In this document: positions 41,372 to 52,002 of the stretch, piece by piece | Numbering within the stretch: position 1 is the first letter of the stretch | Layout: each line of letters begins with the position of its first letter | Source: Streptomyces vilmorinianum | GTDB lineage: Bacteria; Actinomycetota; Actinomycetes; Streptomycetales; Streptomycetaceae | Reading direction: 5' to 3' | Assembly (NCBI RefSeq): GCF_005517195.1 | Contig: NZ_CP040244.1 | Coordinates: forward strand, 2,560,001-2,624,000 | DNA length: 64,000 nucleotides | Made by a program: the position numbers and the translations under genes | The notes under the pieces: model-generated | Told to the model about the DNA's origin: nothing | Databases searched by the model: none | Seen by the model: the letters and a program-made list of their open reading frames with translations, nothing else

Positions 41372-42712
41372 ATGCAGCCCAACACCCTGCTCGACGCCCT
41401 GCTGGACGAGGCGGGCATCTCGAACGCCGGCCTCGCCGCCCATGTGAACCAGGCGGGCCGCTCCCGGGGCCTCGCCCTGCGGTACGAACACACCGCGGTG
41501 GCCCGCTGGTTGAAGGGCCAGCGGCCGCGTGGCCAGGTCCCCGACCTGATCTGCGAGGTGCTGGCCGCGCGGTTGCACCGGGCGGTCACCCTCGACGACA
41601 TCGGTCTGGGGGTCCCCGGCAGCGCCTCCCTCGCCCAGGGTTCCCCGCTCTCCGGGTTCGTCGAACGCGCCACCGCCCTGTGGCGCTCCGACGAGCAGCA
41701 ACGGCCGCACATAATCGGTGCGCAGGCCGTCACCGGCACCCCGGCCGTGATGCCGGTCTGGGAGTGGGAGAACCCGCCGGAGGACTCCGATGTGTCCCGC
41801 GACGGCCGGACCCGGGTGTCGCCGGCGGACATCACGATGCTCGCCGCCGCCCGGTCGCACTACGAGCAGATGTACCGCAAGGCCGGAGGTGTCGCGACCC
41901 GGGTGCGGATCGTCGGCTTCCTCAACGCCGAGACCGCGCCGCTGCTGCGCGGCGCGTACAGCGACAGCCTGGGCCGCCAACTGCACCGTGCCACGGGCGG
42001 TCTGGTGGCGGTGGCCGGCATCTGCGCGTACGACTCCGACGCGCACGGACTGGCGCAGCGCTACTTCCATCAGGCGCTGCGGCTCGCGAAGGCGAGCGGG
42101 GACCGGGGGCTCGGGGCCTATGTGATCGCGCTGCTCGTCAACCAGTCGCTGTTCATGGGGGAGTACCGGCAGGCGGTGGCGTTCGCCGAGTCGGCGCTGC
42201 GGGCCGCCGGGCGGCAGCTCACCCCGGCGCTCGCCGCCGATCTCTCCGCGATGCAGGCGAAGGCGTACGCCCATCTCGGCGACGGGGCGGCGGCGTTGGC
42301 CTGCATCCGGCGGGCGGAGGCGGAGGCGGAGCGGATCAGCCCCGGGCGCGAGCCGGCCGAGACGGGTTATGTCCAGCCGGGGCTCGTCAATGTGCAGGTC
42401 GCCGAGGCGCTGCTCAGTCTGGGGGATCTCCCGGCCGCGCGGGAGCACGCGCGGGCCGCCGTGGAGACACCGGCGCACGACCGGGGTCGGGTGCACCGGT
42501 TGGCCATGCTGTGCCAGATCGAGCTGCGTCAGGGGGAGGCGGACGAGGCGGCGCGGACCGCGGTGGAGATGACCGAGCGGGCGCGGGGGATGGAGTCACA
42601 GCGGCTGCGCGACCGGCTGCGGCTGGTACGGGAGCACCTGCTGGCGAGCGACTGCGGGGACGCGCGGGAGGCGGCCGAACTCATCGACGGAGCGCTGCGC
42701 GTTCCCCTGTGA
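41372..42712 (+). CDS. HTH-TPR regulator (NsdA-like)
   Basis: A 446-residue protein with an N-terminal helix-turn-helix (NTLLDALLDEAGISNAGLAA, then HTAVARWLKGQRPRGQVPDL) and a C-terminal helical TPR array (about residues 200-440, for example YFHQALRLAKASGDRGLGAY). The layout resembles the Streptomyces NsdA group that influences antibiotic production and development, an attribution from memory. A TAGGCT -10 element lies about 25 bases before the GGAGGGG ribosome site. It stands alone. Confidence 0.83.
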   Translation: MQPNTLLDALLDEAGISNAGLAAHVNQAGRSRGLALRYEHTAVARWLKGQRPRGQVPDLICEVLAARLHRAVTLDDIGLGVPGSASLAQGSPLSGFVERATALWRSDEQQRPHIIGAQAVTGTPAVMPVWEWENPPEDSDVSRDGRTRVSPADITMLAAARSHYEQMYRKAGGVATRVRIVGFLNAETAPLLRGAYSDSLGRQLHRATGGLVAVAGICAYDSDAHGLAQRYFHQALRLAKASGDRGLGAYVIALLVNQSLFMGEYRQAVAFAESALRAAGRQLTPALAADLSAMQAKAYAHLGDGAAALACIRRAEAEAERISPGREPAETGYVQPGLVNVQVAEALLSLGDLPAAREHARAAVETPAHDRGRVHRLAMLCQIELRQGEADEAARTAVEMTERARGMESQRLRDRLRLVREHLLASDCGDAREAAELIDGALRVPL

Positions 42713-42763
42713 GCCCAGGACTGCTCCCATATTGCCACCGACCAATCGGAAGGTGGCAGAAAC

Positions 42764-43294
42764 GTGCAGTGGACGAAACTGAGCGAACAACCTGTCTATG
42801 AGAACCGCTGGTTCCGGGTGAACCTCGCGGACGTCGAACTCCCGGACGGCCGCCACCTCGACCACTATCTGATCCGGCTACGCCCGGTCGCCGTCGCGAC
42901 CGCCGTCAACGAGGCCAACGAAGTCCTCATGCTCTGGCGGCACCGCTTCATCACCGACAGCTGGGGCTGGGAGCTGGCCGCCGGTGTCGTCGAGGACGGC
43001 GAGGACATCGAGTCCGCCGCCGCCCGCGAGATGGAGGAGGAGACGGGCTGGCGCCCCGGCCCCCTGCGCCATCTCCTCACCGTCGAGCCGTCCAACGGCC
43101 TCACCGACGCCCGGCACCATCTCTACTGGGCCGAGGAGGCCACGTACATCGGCCCGCCCGAGGACGACTTCGAGTCCTCGCGGCGCGAGTGGATCCCGCT
43201 CAAACTGGTCCCGGACATGATCACCCGGGGCGAGATCCCGGCCGCCAACATGGCCGCCGGGCTGCTCATGCTCCACCACCTGCGGCTCGGATGA
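42764..43294 (+). CDS. NUDIX hydrolase
   Basis: A 176-residue Nudix enzyme, similar to ADP-ribose pyrophosphatases. The Nudix box is complete (G-VVEDGEDIES then AAAREMEEETGW), at about residues 73-95. The substrate is a nucleoside diphosphate derivative not deducible from sequence. GTG start with GGAAGGTGG upstream. Confidence 0.9.
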   Translation: MQWTKLSEQPVYENRWFRVNLADVELPDGRHLDHYLIRLRPVAVATAVNEANEVLMLWRHRFITDSWGWELAAGVVEDGEDIESAAAREMEEETGWRPGPLRHLLTVEPSNGLTDARHHLYWAEEATYIGPPEDDFESSRREWIPLKLVPDMITRGEIPAANMAAGLLMLHHLRLG

Positions 43295-43312
43295 CCGCAC
43301 AGAAACGCCGAA

Positions 43313-43342
43313 CGGCCCGTACCTGTGCGGGTGTACGGGCCG
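43313..43342. terminator. Terminator between NUDIX and 3-hydroxybutyryl-CoA dehydrogenase genes
   Basis: Perfect 10-base arms CGGCCCGTAC and GTACGGGCCG with a 10-base loop between convergent genes. Confidence 0.85.
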
Positions 43343-43381
43343 AACGGTGCGCGGCAGCGCGGGGAGAACGCTCGCAGAGCG

Positions 43382-44242
43382 TCAGGAGTACGGGTAGAAG
43401 CCCGAGCTGGTCTTACGGCCGAGCCGGCCCGCGTCCACCATCCGCTGGAGCAGCGGGGGAGCGGCGTACAGCGGCTCCTTGTACTCGGCGTACATCGAGT
43501 CCGCGATCGAGGCGATCGTGTCCAGGCCGATCAGGTCGGCGAGCTTCAGCGGGCCCATCGGGTGGGCGCAGCCGAACTCCATGCCGTTGTCGATGTCCTC
43601 GCGGCTCGCGATGCCCGACTCGAACATCCGGATGGCGGAGAGCAGGTACGGGACCAGCAGCGCGTTGACGACGAAGCCCGACCGGTCCTGGGCGCGGATC
43701 GCGTGCTTGCCCAGCACCTTCTCCGCGAAGGCCTGCGCCCGGCTGATCGTGCCCTCGGAGGTGGTGAGGGCCGGGATCAGCTCGACGAGCTTCTGCACCG
43801 GGGCCGGGTTGAAGAAGTGGATGCCGATGACCGAGTCGGGACGCGAGGTCGCCACGGCCAGCTTCACCAGCGGGATGGAGGAGGTGTTCGAGGCCAGGAT
43901 GGCGTCCGGCCGGGTCATCACCTGGTCGAGCACCTGGAAGATCTCGGTCTTGATCTGCTCGTTCTCCACGACGGCCTCGATCACGAGGTCGCGGTCGGCG
44001 AACTCGCCAAGGTCGGTGGTGAAGCTGAGCCGCGCCAGCGTGGCGTCGCGCTCCTCCTCGCTGATCTTGCCGCGTTCGGCGGCCTTCGCGAGCGAGTTGT
44101 AGAGCCGCGTGCGGCCGATCTCCAGCGCCTCGCCGGTGGTCTCGGCGACCTTCACCTCAAGACCGCTGCGGGCACACACCTCCGCGATGCCCGCGCCCAT
44201 CTGGCCGCAGCCCACCACTCCGACGCGCTCAATGTCGGCCAT
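43382..44242 (-). CDS. 3-hydroxybutyryl-CoA dehydrogenase
   Basis: A 286-residue NAD(P)-dependent enzyme of butyrate or polyhydroxybutyrate metabolism. The Rossmann motif VGVVGCGQMGAGIAEV is at the N-terminus. SNTSSIPL and HFFNPAPVQKLVELIP contain the catalytic Ser and His, and the C-terminal 3HCDH domain ends with GRKTSSGFYPYS. I chose ATG 44242 with GAGGTGA upstream; GTG 44254 is an alternative. Length matches the family (about 282). Confidence 0.93.
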   Translation of the reverse strand: MADIERVGVVGCGQMGAGIAEVCARSGLEVKVAETTGEALEIGRTRLYNSLAKAAERGKISEEERDATLARLSFTTDLGEFADRDLVIEAVVENEQIKTEIFQVLDQVMTRPDAILASNTSSIPLVKLAVATSRPDSVIGIHFFNPAPVQKLVELIPALTTSEGTISRAQAFAEKVLGKHAIRAQDRSGFVVNALLVPYLLSAIRMFESGIASREDIDNGMEFGCAHPMGPLKLADLIGLDTIASIADSMYAEYKEPLYAAPPLLQRMVDAGRLGRKTSSGFYPYS

Positions 44243-44412
44243 GGAGTCCGTCACCTCGTGCCTTTCGCTCTTCTCTGGCGGCGGGCCCGTGTGATTCCGG
44301 TGCGTCCGCCTCGACCCCACGACGTTACTCCGGATCTACCGATGATCGATCGGGCGGACGGGCATGCTCTGCGTGAACGGGTGTGACGTGTCCGACACGA
44401 CAGGGGTGACAT

Positions 44413-45681
44413 ATGGGGCTGATCGGCAGAAGAGGGTTCGTGGCGGGCACGGCGCTGGTGGCATTCGCCACGACCGGAGCAGGCGGTGCGGGCGCCGCGG
44501 GCGCGACGACTGCCGCGAGTGCCGCGAGTGCCGGACGCGGGAATCGGCGGCCGGCCCGTGAGTTCCGCGGCACGTGGCTGGCGACGGTCGCCAACCGCGA
44601 CTGGCCCTCCCGGCCCGGGCTCACCGCCGAGCAGCAGCGGACAGAACTCCTCGCCCACCTCGACACGGCCGTCGAGCGCCGGCTGAACACGGTGGTGCTG
44701 CAGGTCCGGCCGACCGCCGACGCCCTGTGGCCCTCGCCGTACGAGCCGTGGTCGCAGTACCTCACCGGGGTGCAGGGCCGCGATCCCGGCTGGGACCCGC
44801 TGGGGACGGCCGTCGAGGAGGCCCACGCGCGGGGCCTCGAACTGCACGCCTGGTTCAACCCGTACCGCGTGGCCCCTCACACCGATCCGGCCCTGCTGTC
44901 CGCGGACCACCCGGCCCGGCGCCACCCGGAGTGGATCGTCCCGTACGGCGGGAAGCTCTACTACAACCCCGGCCTGCCCGAGGTCCGCCGCTTCGTCCAG
45001 GACACGATGCTCGACGCCGTCCACCGCTACGCCATCGACGCCGTGCACTGGGACGACTACTTCTACCCGTACCCGGTGGCCGGGGAGGCGTTCGCCGATG
45101 ACGAGGCGTACGCGCGGTACGGCGGGGACTTCCCGGACCGGGCGTCCTGGCGGCGCGCCAACATCGACCTCCTGGTCTCCGAGACGGCCGACCGGATCAA
45201 GGAGATCGACCGGCACCTGGACTTCGGGATCAGCCCCTTCGGCGTCTGGCGCAACGCGGCCACCGACCCCGAGGGCTCGGACACCTCGGCGGGCGCGCAG
45301 ACGTACGACGATCTCTACGCGGACACCAGGAAATGGATCAGGGAGGGTTGGATCGACTACGTGATCCCGCAGCTGTACTGGAACATCGGCTTCGAGGCCG
45401 TCGACTACGCCAAGCTGTTGCCCTGGTGGGACGCGGTGGTACGGGACACCGGCACCGCCCTCTACGTCGGCGAGGCGCTCTACAAGTGCGGCGACTCCGC
45501 CCAGCCCGCCGCGTGGCAGGACCCGAAGGAGCTCTCGCGCCATCTGGCACTCGCCCGGCGGTACCCGACGGTCGAAGGGCACTGCTTCTTCTCGGCGCGG
45601 GAGGTCGCGTCGGACCGGATCGGGGCGATGGCGGCCGTCGTGGCCGATCACTACCCGACCGCGGTCCGTCCACCGCGCTAG
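44413..45681 (+). CDS. Tat-exported GHL10-type glycoside hydrolase-like protein
   Basis: A 422-residue exported protein of the DUF187/GHL10 (YngK-like) family, thought to act on cell-wall or other glycans. The N-terminus MGLIGRRGFVAGTALVAFAT is a twin-arginine signal (RRGFV). The TIM-barrel begins FRGTWLATVANRDWPS and includes LHAWFNPYRVAPHTDP and AVHWDDYFYPYP with the likely catalytic acidic residues. Substrate unknown. Divergent from the dehydrogenase gene. Confidence 0.88.
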   Translation: MGLIGRRGFVAGTALVAFATTGAGGAGAAGATTAASAASAGRGNRRPAREFRGTWLATVANRDWPSRPGLTAEQQRTELLAHLDTAVERRLNTVVLQVRPTADALWPSPYEPWSQYLTGVQGRDPGWDPLGTAVEEAHARGLELHAWFNPYRVAPHTDPALLSADHPARRHPEWIVPYGGKLYYNPGLPEVRRFVQDTMLDAVHRYAIDAVHWDDYFYPYPVAGEAFADDEAYARYGGDFPDRASWRRANIDLLVSETADRIKEIDRHLDFGISPFGVWRNAATDPEGSDTSAGAQTYDDLYADTRKWIREGWIDYVIPQLYWNIGFEAVDYAKLLPWWDAVVRDTGTALYVGEALYKCGDSAQPAAWQDPKELSRHLALARRYPTVEGHCFFSAREVASDRIGAMAAVVADHYPTAVRPPR

Positions 45682-45721
45682 GCGGCTCGGCTCACCCCGT
45701 CCCGGTTCGCGTGCTGTCGGG

Positions 45722-45916
45722 TCACGACTTCTCGTGGTGACGCACGACGGTGTCGGGGCCCGGTGACATCAGGGCCTCGTGACCGTCGTCGTCGAACTTG
45801 ACACGGTACGGGGGATTGCCGTTCTCCCCCAGCACCTGAAGGACCTCGGCCGTACGGTCGTGCTGACCTACGGTCCGGCCGTGCACCAGCAGTTTGTCGC
45901 CCACGCTCGCTTGCAT
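45722..45916 (-). CDS. DUF1918-domain small protein
   Basis: A 64-residue protein matching DUF1918 (QASVGDKLLVHGRTVGQHDR, PYRVKFDDDGHEALMSPG). These short SH3-like proteins are widespread in actinobacteria without known function. ATG 45916 with GGAGG upstream was preferred over upstream in-frame starts, because the family begins MQASVGD. Confidence 0.87.
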   Translation of the reverse strand: MQASVGDKLLVHGRTVGQHDRTAEVLQVLGENGNPPYRVKFDDDGHEALMSPGPDTVVRHHEKS

Positions 45917-45998
45917 CGGGTGACCTCCTCGCGGCCGTGCTTGTCCTACTTCGGAGTCTACGTCCGCCATTGTGACCCGCATCACCCCCGCTGTCCTG

Positions 45999-46920
<922 letters not shown>

Positions 46921-46922
<2 letters not shown>

Positions 46923-48357
46923 GCACGAGCGTAGCAGTGTGGGCGAACTGGCGAACTGTCTGAGGGCGGAACTCAACCGCTACTCACCAGGAGGAAAGCT
47001 GCCGTCGAGTCGCGCCCTCGTCGAGCGCTACCGCGTCTCCCCGGTGACCGTGACCCGGGCGCTCGCCCAGCTCGCCGCCGAAGGCCTCGTCGTCACCCGG
47101 CCCGGCGCCGGGGCGTACCGGGCCGAGCCCCGTACGCCCACACCGGCCGTGGGGGACACCTCCTGGCAGGAGGTGACCCTGAGCGCGGACACCGCCACCG
47201 AGCTGGTCCCGCGGTCTGTCGACGCCTCCGGGGTCCTCGTGACCCTGTCGGCGCCACCGCCCGGCGTCGTCGAGTTCAACGGCGGCTATCTGCACCCCTC
47301 GCTCCAGCCCGAACGCGCGATGGCCGCCGCCCTGGCCCGCGCCGGCCGCCGCCCCGGCGCCTGGGGCCGGCCGCCCACCGACGGCCTGCCCGAACTGCGC
47401 GAGTGGTTCGCCCGCGAGATCGGCGGCGCCGCCACCGCCGCCGAGGTCCTCATCACCGCGGGCGGCCAGTCCGCGATCACCACCGCCCTGCGCGCCCTCG
47501 CCCCGCCCGGCACCCCCGTCCTCGTCGAGTCGCCCACCTACCCGGGCATGCTCGCCGTCGCCCGCGCCGCGGGCCTGCGGCCCGTCCCCGTCCCGGCCGA
47601 CTCCGACGGAGTCCGCCCCGACCTCCTCGAAGCCGCCTTCCGGGCCACCGGAGCCCGGGTCTTCGTCTGCCAGCCGCTCTTCCAGAACCCGACCGGCGCC
47701 GTGCTCGGCACCGAGCGGCGCGCCGCGGTCGTCCGGATCGCCCGCGCCGCCGGCGCCTTCGTGGTGGAGGACGACTTCGCCCGCCGGCTCGTCCACGAGG
47801 ACGCCGGCCCGCTCCCCGCCCCGCTGGCCGCCGAGGACCCGGACGGCGTCGTCGTCCACGTCTGCTCCCTGACCAAGCCGACGTCCGCGAGCCTGCGCGT
47901 CGGCGCCCTGGCCGCCCGCGGACCCGTCCTGGAACGGCTGCGCGCCATCCAGGTCGTCGACAGCTTCTTCGTCGCCCGCCCGCTCCAGGAGGCCGCCCTG
48001 GAGCTCGTCGGCTCGCCCGCCTGGAGCCGCCACCTGCGCGTCGTCTCCCAGGAGCTGAAGAACCGCCGCGACGTCATGACCGGCGCCCTCGCCCTCCACC
48101 TCCCCGAACTGGCCCTGCCCCACATCCCCTCCGGGGGCTACCAGCTCTGGCTCCGGCTCCCCGACGGCATCCCGGAGGCGGCGCTCGTCGCGGGCGCCCT
48201 GCGCGCCGGAGTCGCCGTCGCCCCCGGCCGCCCCTACTTCTGCGCCGAACCGCCCGCCGGCCACATCCGGCTCAGCTTCGCGGGCGTGGCCGGCCCCACC
48301 GAGATCGCGGAGGGCGTACGGAGGCTGCGGACGGCCGTCGACGAGCTCATCCCCTGA
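46921..48357 (+). CDS. MocR-type regulator (GntR HTH fused to aminotransferase fold)
   Basis: A 478-residue MocR protein. The winged HTH is at about residues 10-65 (GGKLPSSRALVERYRVSPVT, VTRALAQLAAEGLVVTRPG). The fold-type I aminotransferase domain has FNGGYLHPSLQP, CQPLFQNPTGAVLG and the PLP lysine in VCSLTKPTSASLRVG. Likely regulator of the divergent EamA exporter. The ATG has no ribosome site; TATCCT lies eight bases upstream. Start codon overlaps the divergent start codon. Confidence 0.92.
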
Positions 48358-48412
48358 GACGGCCCGCAAATTGAACTGACAAGCGTCGCGGGGGCCTGGA
48401 AGCCTGCCCGTC

Positions 48413-48862
48413 ATGAGCGACACGAACACCGCGCCCCTCCTCACGCACGGCGCGTACGAGATCTCCACCGACCCGGACCGCATCGACCGGGCCCGCGTCC
48501 ACCACTGGCTCTCCACCGACGCCTACTGGGCGCTCGGCCGCCCGCGCGACAAGCAGGACCGGGCCATCGACGGCTCCCTCAACTTCGCCGCGTACCACCG
48601 CGAGACGGGGGAGATCGCCGCCTACGCCCGCGTCGTCACCGACCACGCCGACTTCGCCTGGCTCTGCGACGTCTACGTCGACCGGCCGGCCCGTGGCACC
48701 GGGCTCGGCACGGCGCTCGTGACCGCCGTACGGGACCACATGGAGCCGTACGGTCTGCGCCGCATCCTTCTCGCCACCGACGACGCGCACGGTGTGTACG
48801 AGAAGGTCGGCTTTGAGGCCCTGCGGAACCCGGACAAGTGGATGGCTCTCGGGCTCCACTGA
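48413..48862 (+). CDS. GNAT-family N-acetyltransferase
   Basis: A 149-residue GNAT protein. The acetyl-CoA loop is PARGTGLGTALVTAV (about residues 98-112), preceded by the strand WLCDVYVD, with YEKVGFEAL near the C-terminus. HHWLSTDAYWALGRPRDKQD is typical of a sub-family found in actinobacteria. Substrate unknown. Confidence 0.9.
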   Translation: MSDTNTAPLLTHGAYEISTDPDRIDRARVHHWLSTDAYWALGRPRDKQDRAIDGSLNFAAYHRETGEIAAYARVVTDHADFAWLCDVYVDRPARGTGLGTALVTAVRDHMEPYGLRRILLATDDAHGVYEKVGFEALRNPDKWMALGLH

Positions 48863-48955
48863 CCGGCCGAGCCGCGCACGCTCGTCGCCGGTCCCCGTCG
48901 GAGCAGCGCATATGCCCTCTTGACCTGCCGGCCTTTCGGCCTCACGATCGCGGCC

Positions 48956-49531
48956 ATGGGTGTTCGGGTCACGCTCGTCGCGGCGGCGCGCAGCTCCTCC
49001 CTGCTCGCCGAGCGGTTCGACGACGACCGGCCGCTGGACGAGGCCGGCTGGTACGAGGTGCAGCTCGCCGCGCACTCACTGGTACCGCTCGGCGCGGCCG
49101 AGCTGCGCTACTGCTCCCCGACGCCCCGCAGCCGCGCCACCGGCGCGGCGCTCGGCTACGCCCCGCTCGCCCAGCCGGCCCTGCGCGACTGCGACATGGG
49201 CCGCTGGCGCGGACTGACCCTCGCCGAGGTCGCCGCCGTCGAACCGGCCGCCGTCGACGCCTGGCTGGCCGACCCGCGGACCGCCCCGCACGGCGGCGAG
49301 ACCCTCCTCGCCTTCATCTCGCGCATAGGGGGCTGGCTCGACACCCGGCCCGCCGACGACGGCGCCATCGTCGCCGTCGCCGAACCCGCCGTCGTACGCG
49401 CGGCCCTGGTGTACGCCCTGAAGGCGCCGCCCGCCACGTACTGGAACGTGGACGTGCGCCCCCTGTCCACCGTCACCCTCACCGGCCGCCCGGGCCTGTG
49501 GCACCTCCACCTCCAGGCGGCGGTCGGCTAG
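48956..49531 (+). CDS. Histidine phosphatase superfamily protein with lost RHG motif
   Basis: A 191-residue protein with the phosphoglycerate-mutase-like fold: RYCSPTPRSRATGAALGYAP corresponds to the second conserved arginine region, DCDMGRWRGLTLAE follows, and GGETLLAFISRIGGWLDTR is the family helix. The N-terminal RHG(E/Q) containing the phospho-accepting His is replaced by VTLVAAARSSSLLAE, and the second His position near AVAEPAVVRA also lacks His. It is therefore probably not a classical phosphatase. ATG 48956 chosen. Confidence 0.8.
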   Translation: MGVRVTLVAAARSSSLLAERFDDDRPLDEAGWYEVQLAAHSLVPLGAAELRYCSPTPRSRATGAALGYAPLAQPALRDCDMGRWRGLTLAEVAAVEPAAVDAWLADPRTAPHGGETLLAFISRIGGWLDTRPADDGAIVAVAEPAVVRAALVYALKAPPATYWNVDVRPLSTVTLTGRPGLWHLHLQAAVG

Positions 49532-49615
49532 GAGCGTCCGCGATCCCGGCCCGAGCGAGATCGCCGCCACGGCGCGGCCGGGCGGGCCTCGCCGACCGGC
49601 TAGCCTGAGAGCACG

Positions 49616-50794
49616 ATGAACCGTTTGACCACGTCATGGGGCGAGTACTCGCTCACCCGATTCCCCGAGGACCCGCGCGACGCCCTCCGAGCCTGGGACG
49701 CGTCCGACGAGTACCTGCTGCGGCACCTGGCCGAGACGGACACCGACCTGTCCGGCGCCGTCGCCGTCGTCGGCGACCGCTGGGGCGCCCTCACCACCGC
49801 GCTCGCCGCCCGGCGGCCCGCCCCCCGGGAGCTCACGCAGATCTCCGACTCCTACCTCGGCCGCCGGGCGAGCGTGGAGAACCTGGCCCGCTCCGGGGCC
49901 GACCCGGACGCCGTCCGGCTGCTCACCACCCAGGACGCCCCGCCCGAGCGGATCGACGTGCTGCTCGTCCGCGTCCCCAAGAGCCTCTCGCTCCTGGAGG
50001 ACCAGCTGCACCGCCTGGCTCCCGCCCTGCACGCGGGGACCGTGGTCGTCGGGACCGGCATGGTCAAGGAGATCCACACCTCCACGCTCCGGCTCTTCGA
50101 GAGGATCCTCGGCCCCACCCGTACCTCGCTCGCCGTGAAGAAGGCCCGGCTGATCTTCTGCACCCCCGACCCGGCCCTGGCGCGGGGGTCCAACCCGTGG
50201 CCGTACCGGTACGAGCTCCCCGCCGACACCGCGACCGTGGCCGGGCGGACCGTCGTCAACCAGGCCGGGATCTTCTGCGCCGACCGCCTCGACATCGGCA
50301 CCCGCTTCTTCCTCCAGCACCTGCCGAAGGACCTCGGCCGCGCCCGGGTCGTGGACCTGGGCTGCGGAAACGGCGTGGTCGGCCTGGCCGTCGCGCTCGC
50401 CGAGCCCGAGGCCGAACTCGTCTTCGCCGACGAGTCGTACCAGGCCGTCGCCTCGGCCGAGGAGAACTTCCACGCCCACGCCGAGGAGGGCCGCAAGGCC
50501 GAGTTCCTGGTCGGCGACGGCACGGCGGACCTGCCGGACGCCTCGGTGGACCTCGTCCTCAACAACCCTCCGTTCCACAGCCACCAGGCCACCACCGACC
50601 GCACCGCCCGCAGGATGTTCACGGACGCGTGCCGGGCGCTGCGGCCGGGCGGCGAACTGTGGGTCGTGGGCAACCGCCACCTCGGCTACCACGTCACACT
50701 GCGCCGGATCTTCGGCTCCTGCGAACTGGTCGCGAGCGACCCGAAGTTCGTGGTCCTGCGGGCCGTCAAGCAGGGTGGCCCGAAGGGCGGCTGA
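49616..50794 (+). CDS. Class I SAM methyltransferase, RlmG/RsmC-like
   Basis: A 392-residue protein with a degenerate N-terminal methyltransferase-like domain (about residues 1-190) and a catalytic C-terminal domain: VVDLGCGNGVVGLAVAL (SAM binding), VFADESYQAV and the base-flipping motif LVLNNPPFHSHQ. This two-domain layout is that of 16S/23S rRNA guanine-N2 methyltransferases. The ATG follows TAGCCT by nine bases with no ribosome site, so it may be leaderless. Confidence 0.88.
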   Translation: MNRLTTSWGEYSLTRFPEDPRDALRAWDASDEYLLRHLAETDTDLSGAVAVVGDRWGALTTALAARRPAPRELTQISDSYLGRRASVENLARSGADPDAVRLLTTQDAPPERIDVLLVRVPKSLSLLEDQLHRLAPALHAGTVVVGTGMVKEIHTSTLRLFERILGPTRTSLAVKKARLIFCTPDPALARGSNPWPYRYELPADTATVAGRTVVNQAGIFCADRLDIGTRFFLQHLPKDLGRARVVDLGCGNGVVGLAVALAEPEAELVFADESYQAVASAEENFHAHAEEGRKAEFLVGDGTADLPDASVDLVLNNPPFHSHQATTDRTARRMFTDACRALRPGGELWVVGNRHLGYHVTLRRIFGSCELVASDPKFVVLRAVKQGGPKGG

Positions 50795-50801
50795 CCACGG
50801 A

Positions 50802-51530
50802 TCAGCAGGCCGTGCTCATCGCGGGCAGCGGCCGCCACTGCACGGGCACGTCGCGCATGACCAGGACCGAATCGAGCTCCGCGCTCCCCGGAGGGAAGCG
50901 GTCCGGGTCGTCGAAGAAGCTGGAACGGGCCGAGGCCACCCGGCCCGCCTCGATCCGCCAGGCGTCCGTGTGCAACTGCATCCCGTCCAGGTGGGAGCCC
51001 GCGCCGGTCTCCGAGTACCCCTTGCTGCCGCCGCGGAAGAACGCCGACGCCTCGTCGAGGTCGGCGAACAGCTCACTGCCCTCCAGACTGCGGGTGATCT
51101 CGGCGGTCACGTCGACCCGCGTCCGCCCGTCGCGGGTCGCGAAAGCCACGCGCACGGTGTCGGCCGTCTCCCGTACGTCGAAGTCCGCGTGTCCGTGCTC
51201 GCCGGGGAAGACCCGGCCCCCGGCCCAGCGGTTGATACGGGACGCGGTGTCACGGCGCGGGATGTAGACCCCGGTCTCGACCCCGCCGGGACCGTCCCAC
51301 TCGACGGCGATCCGGTGCGCCGCGTTCTCGCTGCGCAGACCCGCCACGGCCGGGGCCCACGCGGGCCGCACCTGGCCGAGGCGCAGCAGACAGATACCGG
51401 CGACGGCGTGCCCGCGGACCAGCTGCGGGCGCAGACCGCCGGGGAGGAGCCGGGCGGCCACCCCGGGCTCGACGCGGTAGTTGACGAGGAGCCGCCGCTC
51501 GATGACGCTCGCCAGCCGGGGTGGTCTCAT
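50802..51530 (-). CDS. DUF2071 (YqjF-like) family protein
   Basis: A 242-residue cytoplasmic protein (RRLLVNYRVEPGVAARLLPG, VRGHAVAGICLLRLGQVRP) of the DUF2071/acetoacetate-decarboxylase-like fold group. No function is known. ATG 51530 follows GAGAGGA on the minus strand. Its stop lies 7 bases from the convergent methyltransferase stop. Confidence 0.78.
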   Translation of the reverse strand: MRPPRLASVIERRLLVNYRVEPGVAARLLPGGLRPQLVRGHAVAGICLLRLGQVRPAWAPAVAGLRSENAAHRIAVEWDGPGGVETGVYIPRRDTASRINRWAGGRVFPGEHGHADFDVRETADTVRVAFATRDGRTRVDVTAEITRSLEGSELFADLDEASAFFRGGSKGYSETGAGSHLDGMQLHTDAWRIEAGRVASARSSFFDDPDRFPPGSAELDSVLVMRDVPVQWRPLPAMSTAC

Positions 51531-51552
51531 GGGGTCCTCTCCTCGCGGCCGT

Positions 51553-51960
51553 TCACGCGCTTCCCCAGCTCCGCGAGCAGAGGACGATCCGGTACCCGTC
51601 CGGGTCCGCGACGGTGACACCGAACGCGTCCCAGTACGGGTTGTGCGCCGGCACCCGCGTCCCGCCCGCCGCCAGCAGTCGGTCCACCTGGGACTCCTCG
51701 ACCGGGGCGCCCAGATAGACGACGAACAGGTCGTCGACCGTCGGGGAAGGCTCCAGCGGGTTCTCGGGGTCGTGGGTGAGCTCGAAGTGCCAGCCGCCGT
51801 CCGCCGGACCGACCATCACCAGGTCGTGCTTGCCGGACACGCGCTCCGTGGTCTTCCAGAGCACGTCCAGGCCGAGGCCCTCGACGTAGAAGCGCTCGGC
51901 GGCGGCGAGGTCACGCGAGGGCCGCGCGAGCCGTATGTGGGTCTGTGCGTTGACGATCAC
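51553..51960 (-). CDS. VOC/glyoxalase-family protein
   Basis: A 135-residue vicinal-oxygen-chelate protein (HIRLARPSRDLAAAERFYVE, GLGLDVLW, FELTHDPENPL, ADPDGYRIVLCSR). The paired beta-alpha-beta modules and the metal-ligand positions (His in HIRLA, Glu in FELTH, terminal region) are present. Substrate unknown. GTG start. It may be co-transcribed with the DUF2071 gene 22 bases downstream. Confidence 0.88.
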   Translation of the reverse strand: MIVNAQTHIRLARPSRDLAAAERFYVEGLGLDVLWKTTERVSGKHDLVMVGPADGGWHFELTHDPENPLEPSPTVDDLFVVYLGAPVEESQVDRLLAAGGTRVPAHNPYWDAFGVTVADPDGYRIVLCSRSWGSA

Positions 51961-52002
51961 TCGTCGAGCGTAGCCGGACGTCTGCGAGGCCCGGCGCCTG
52001 GC

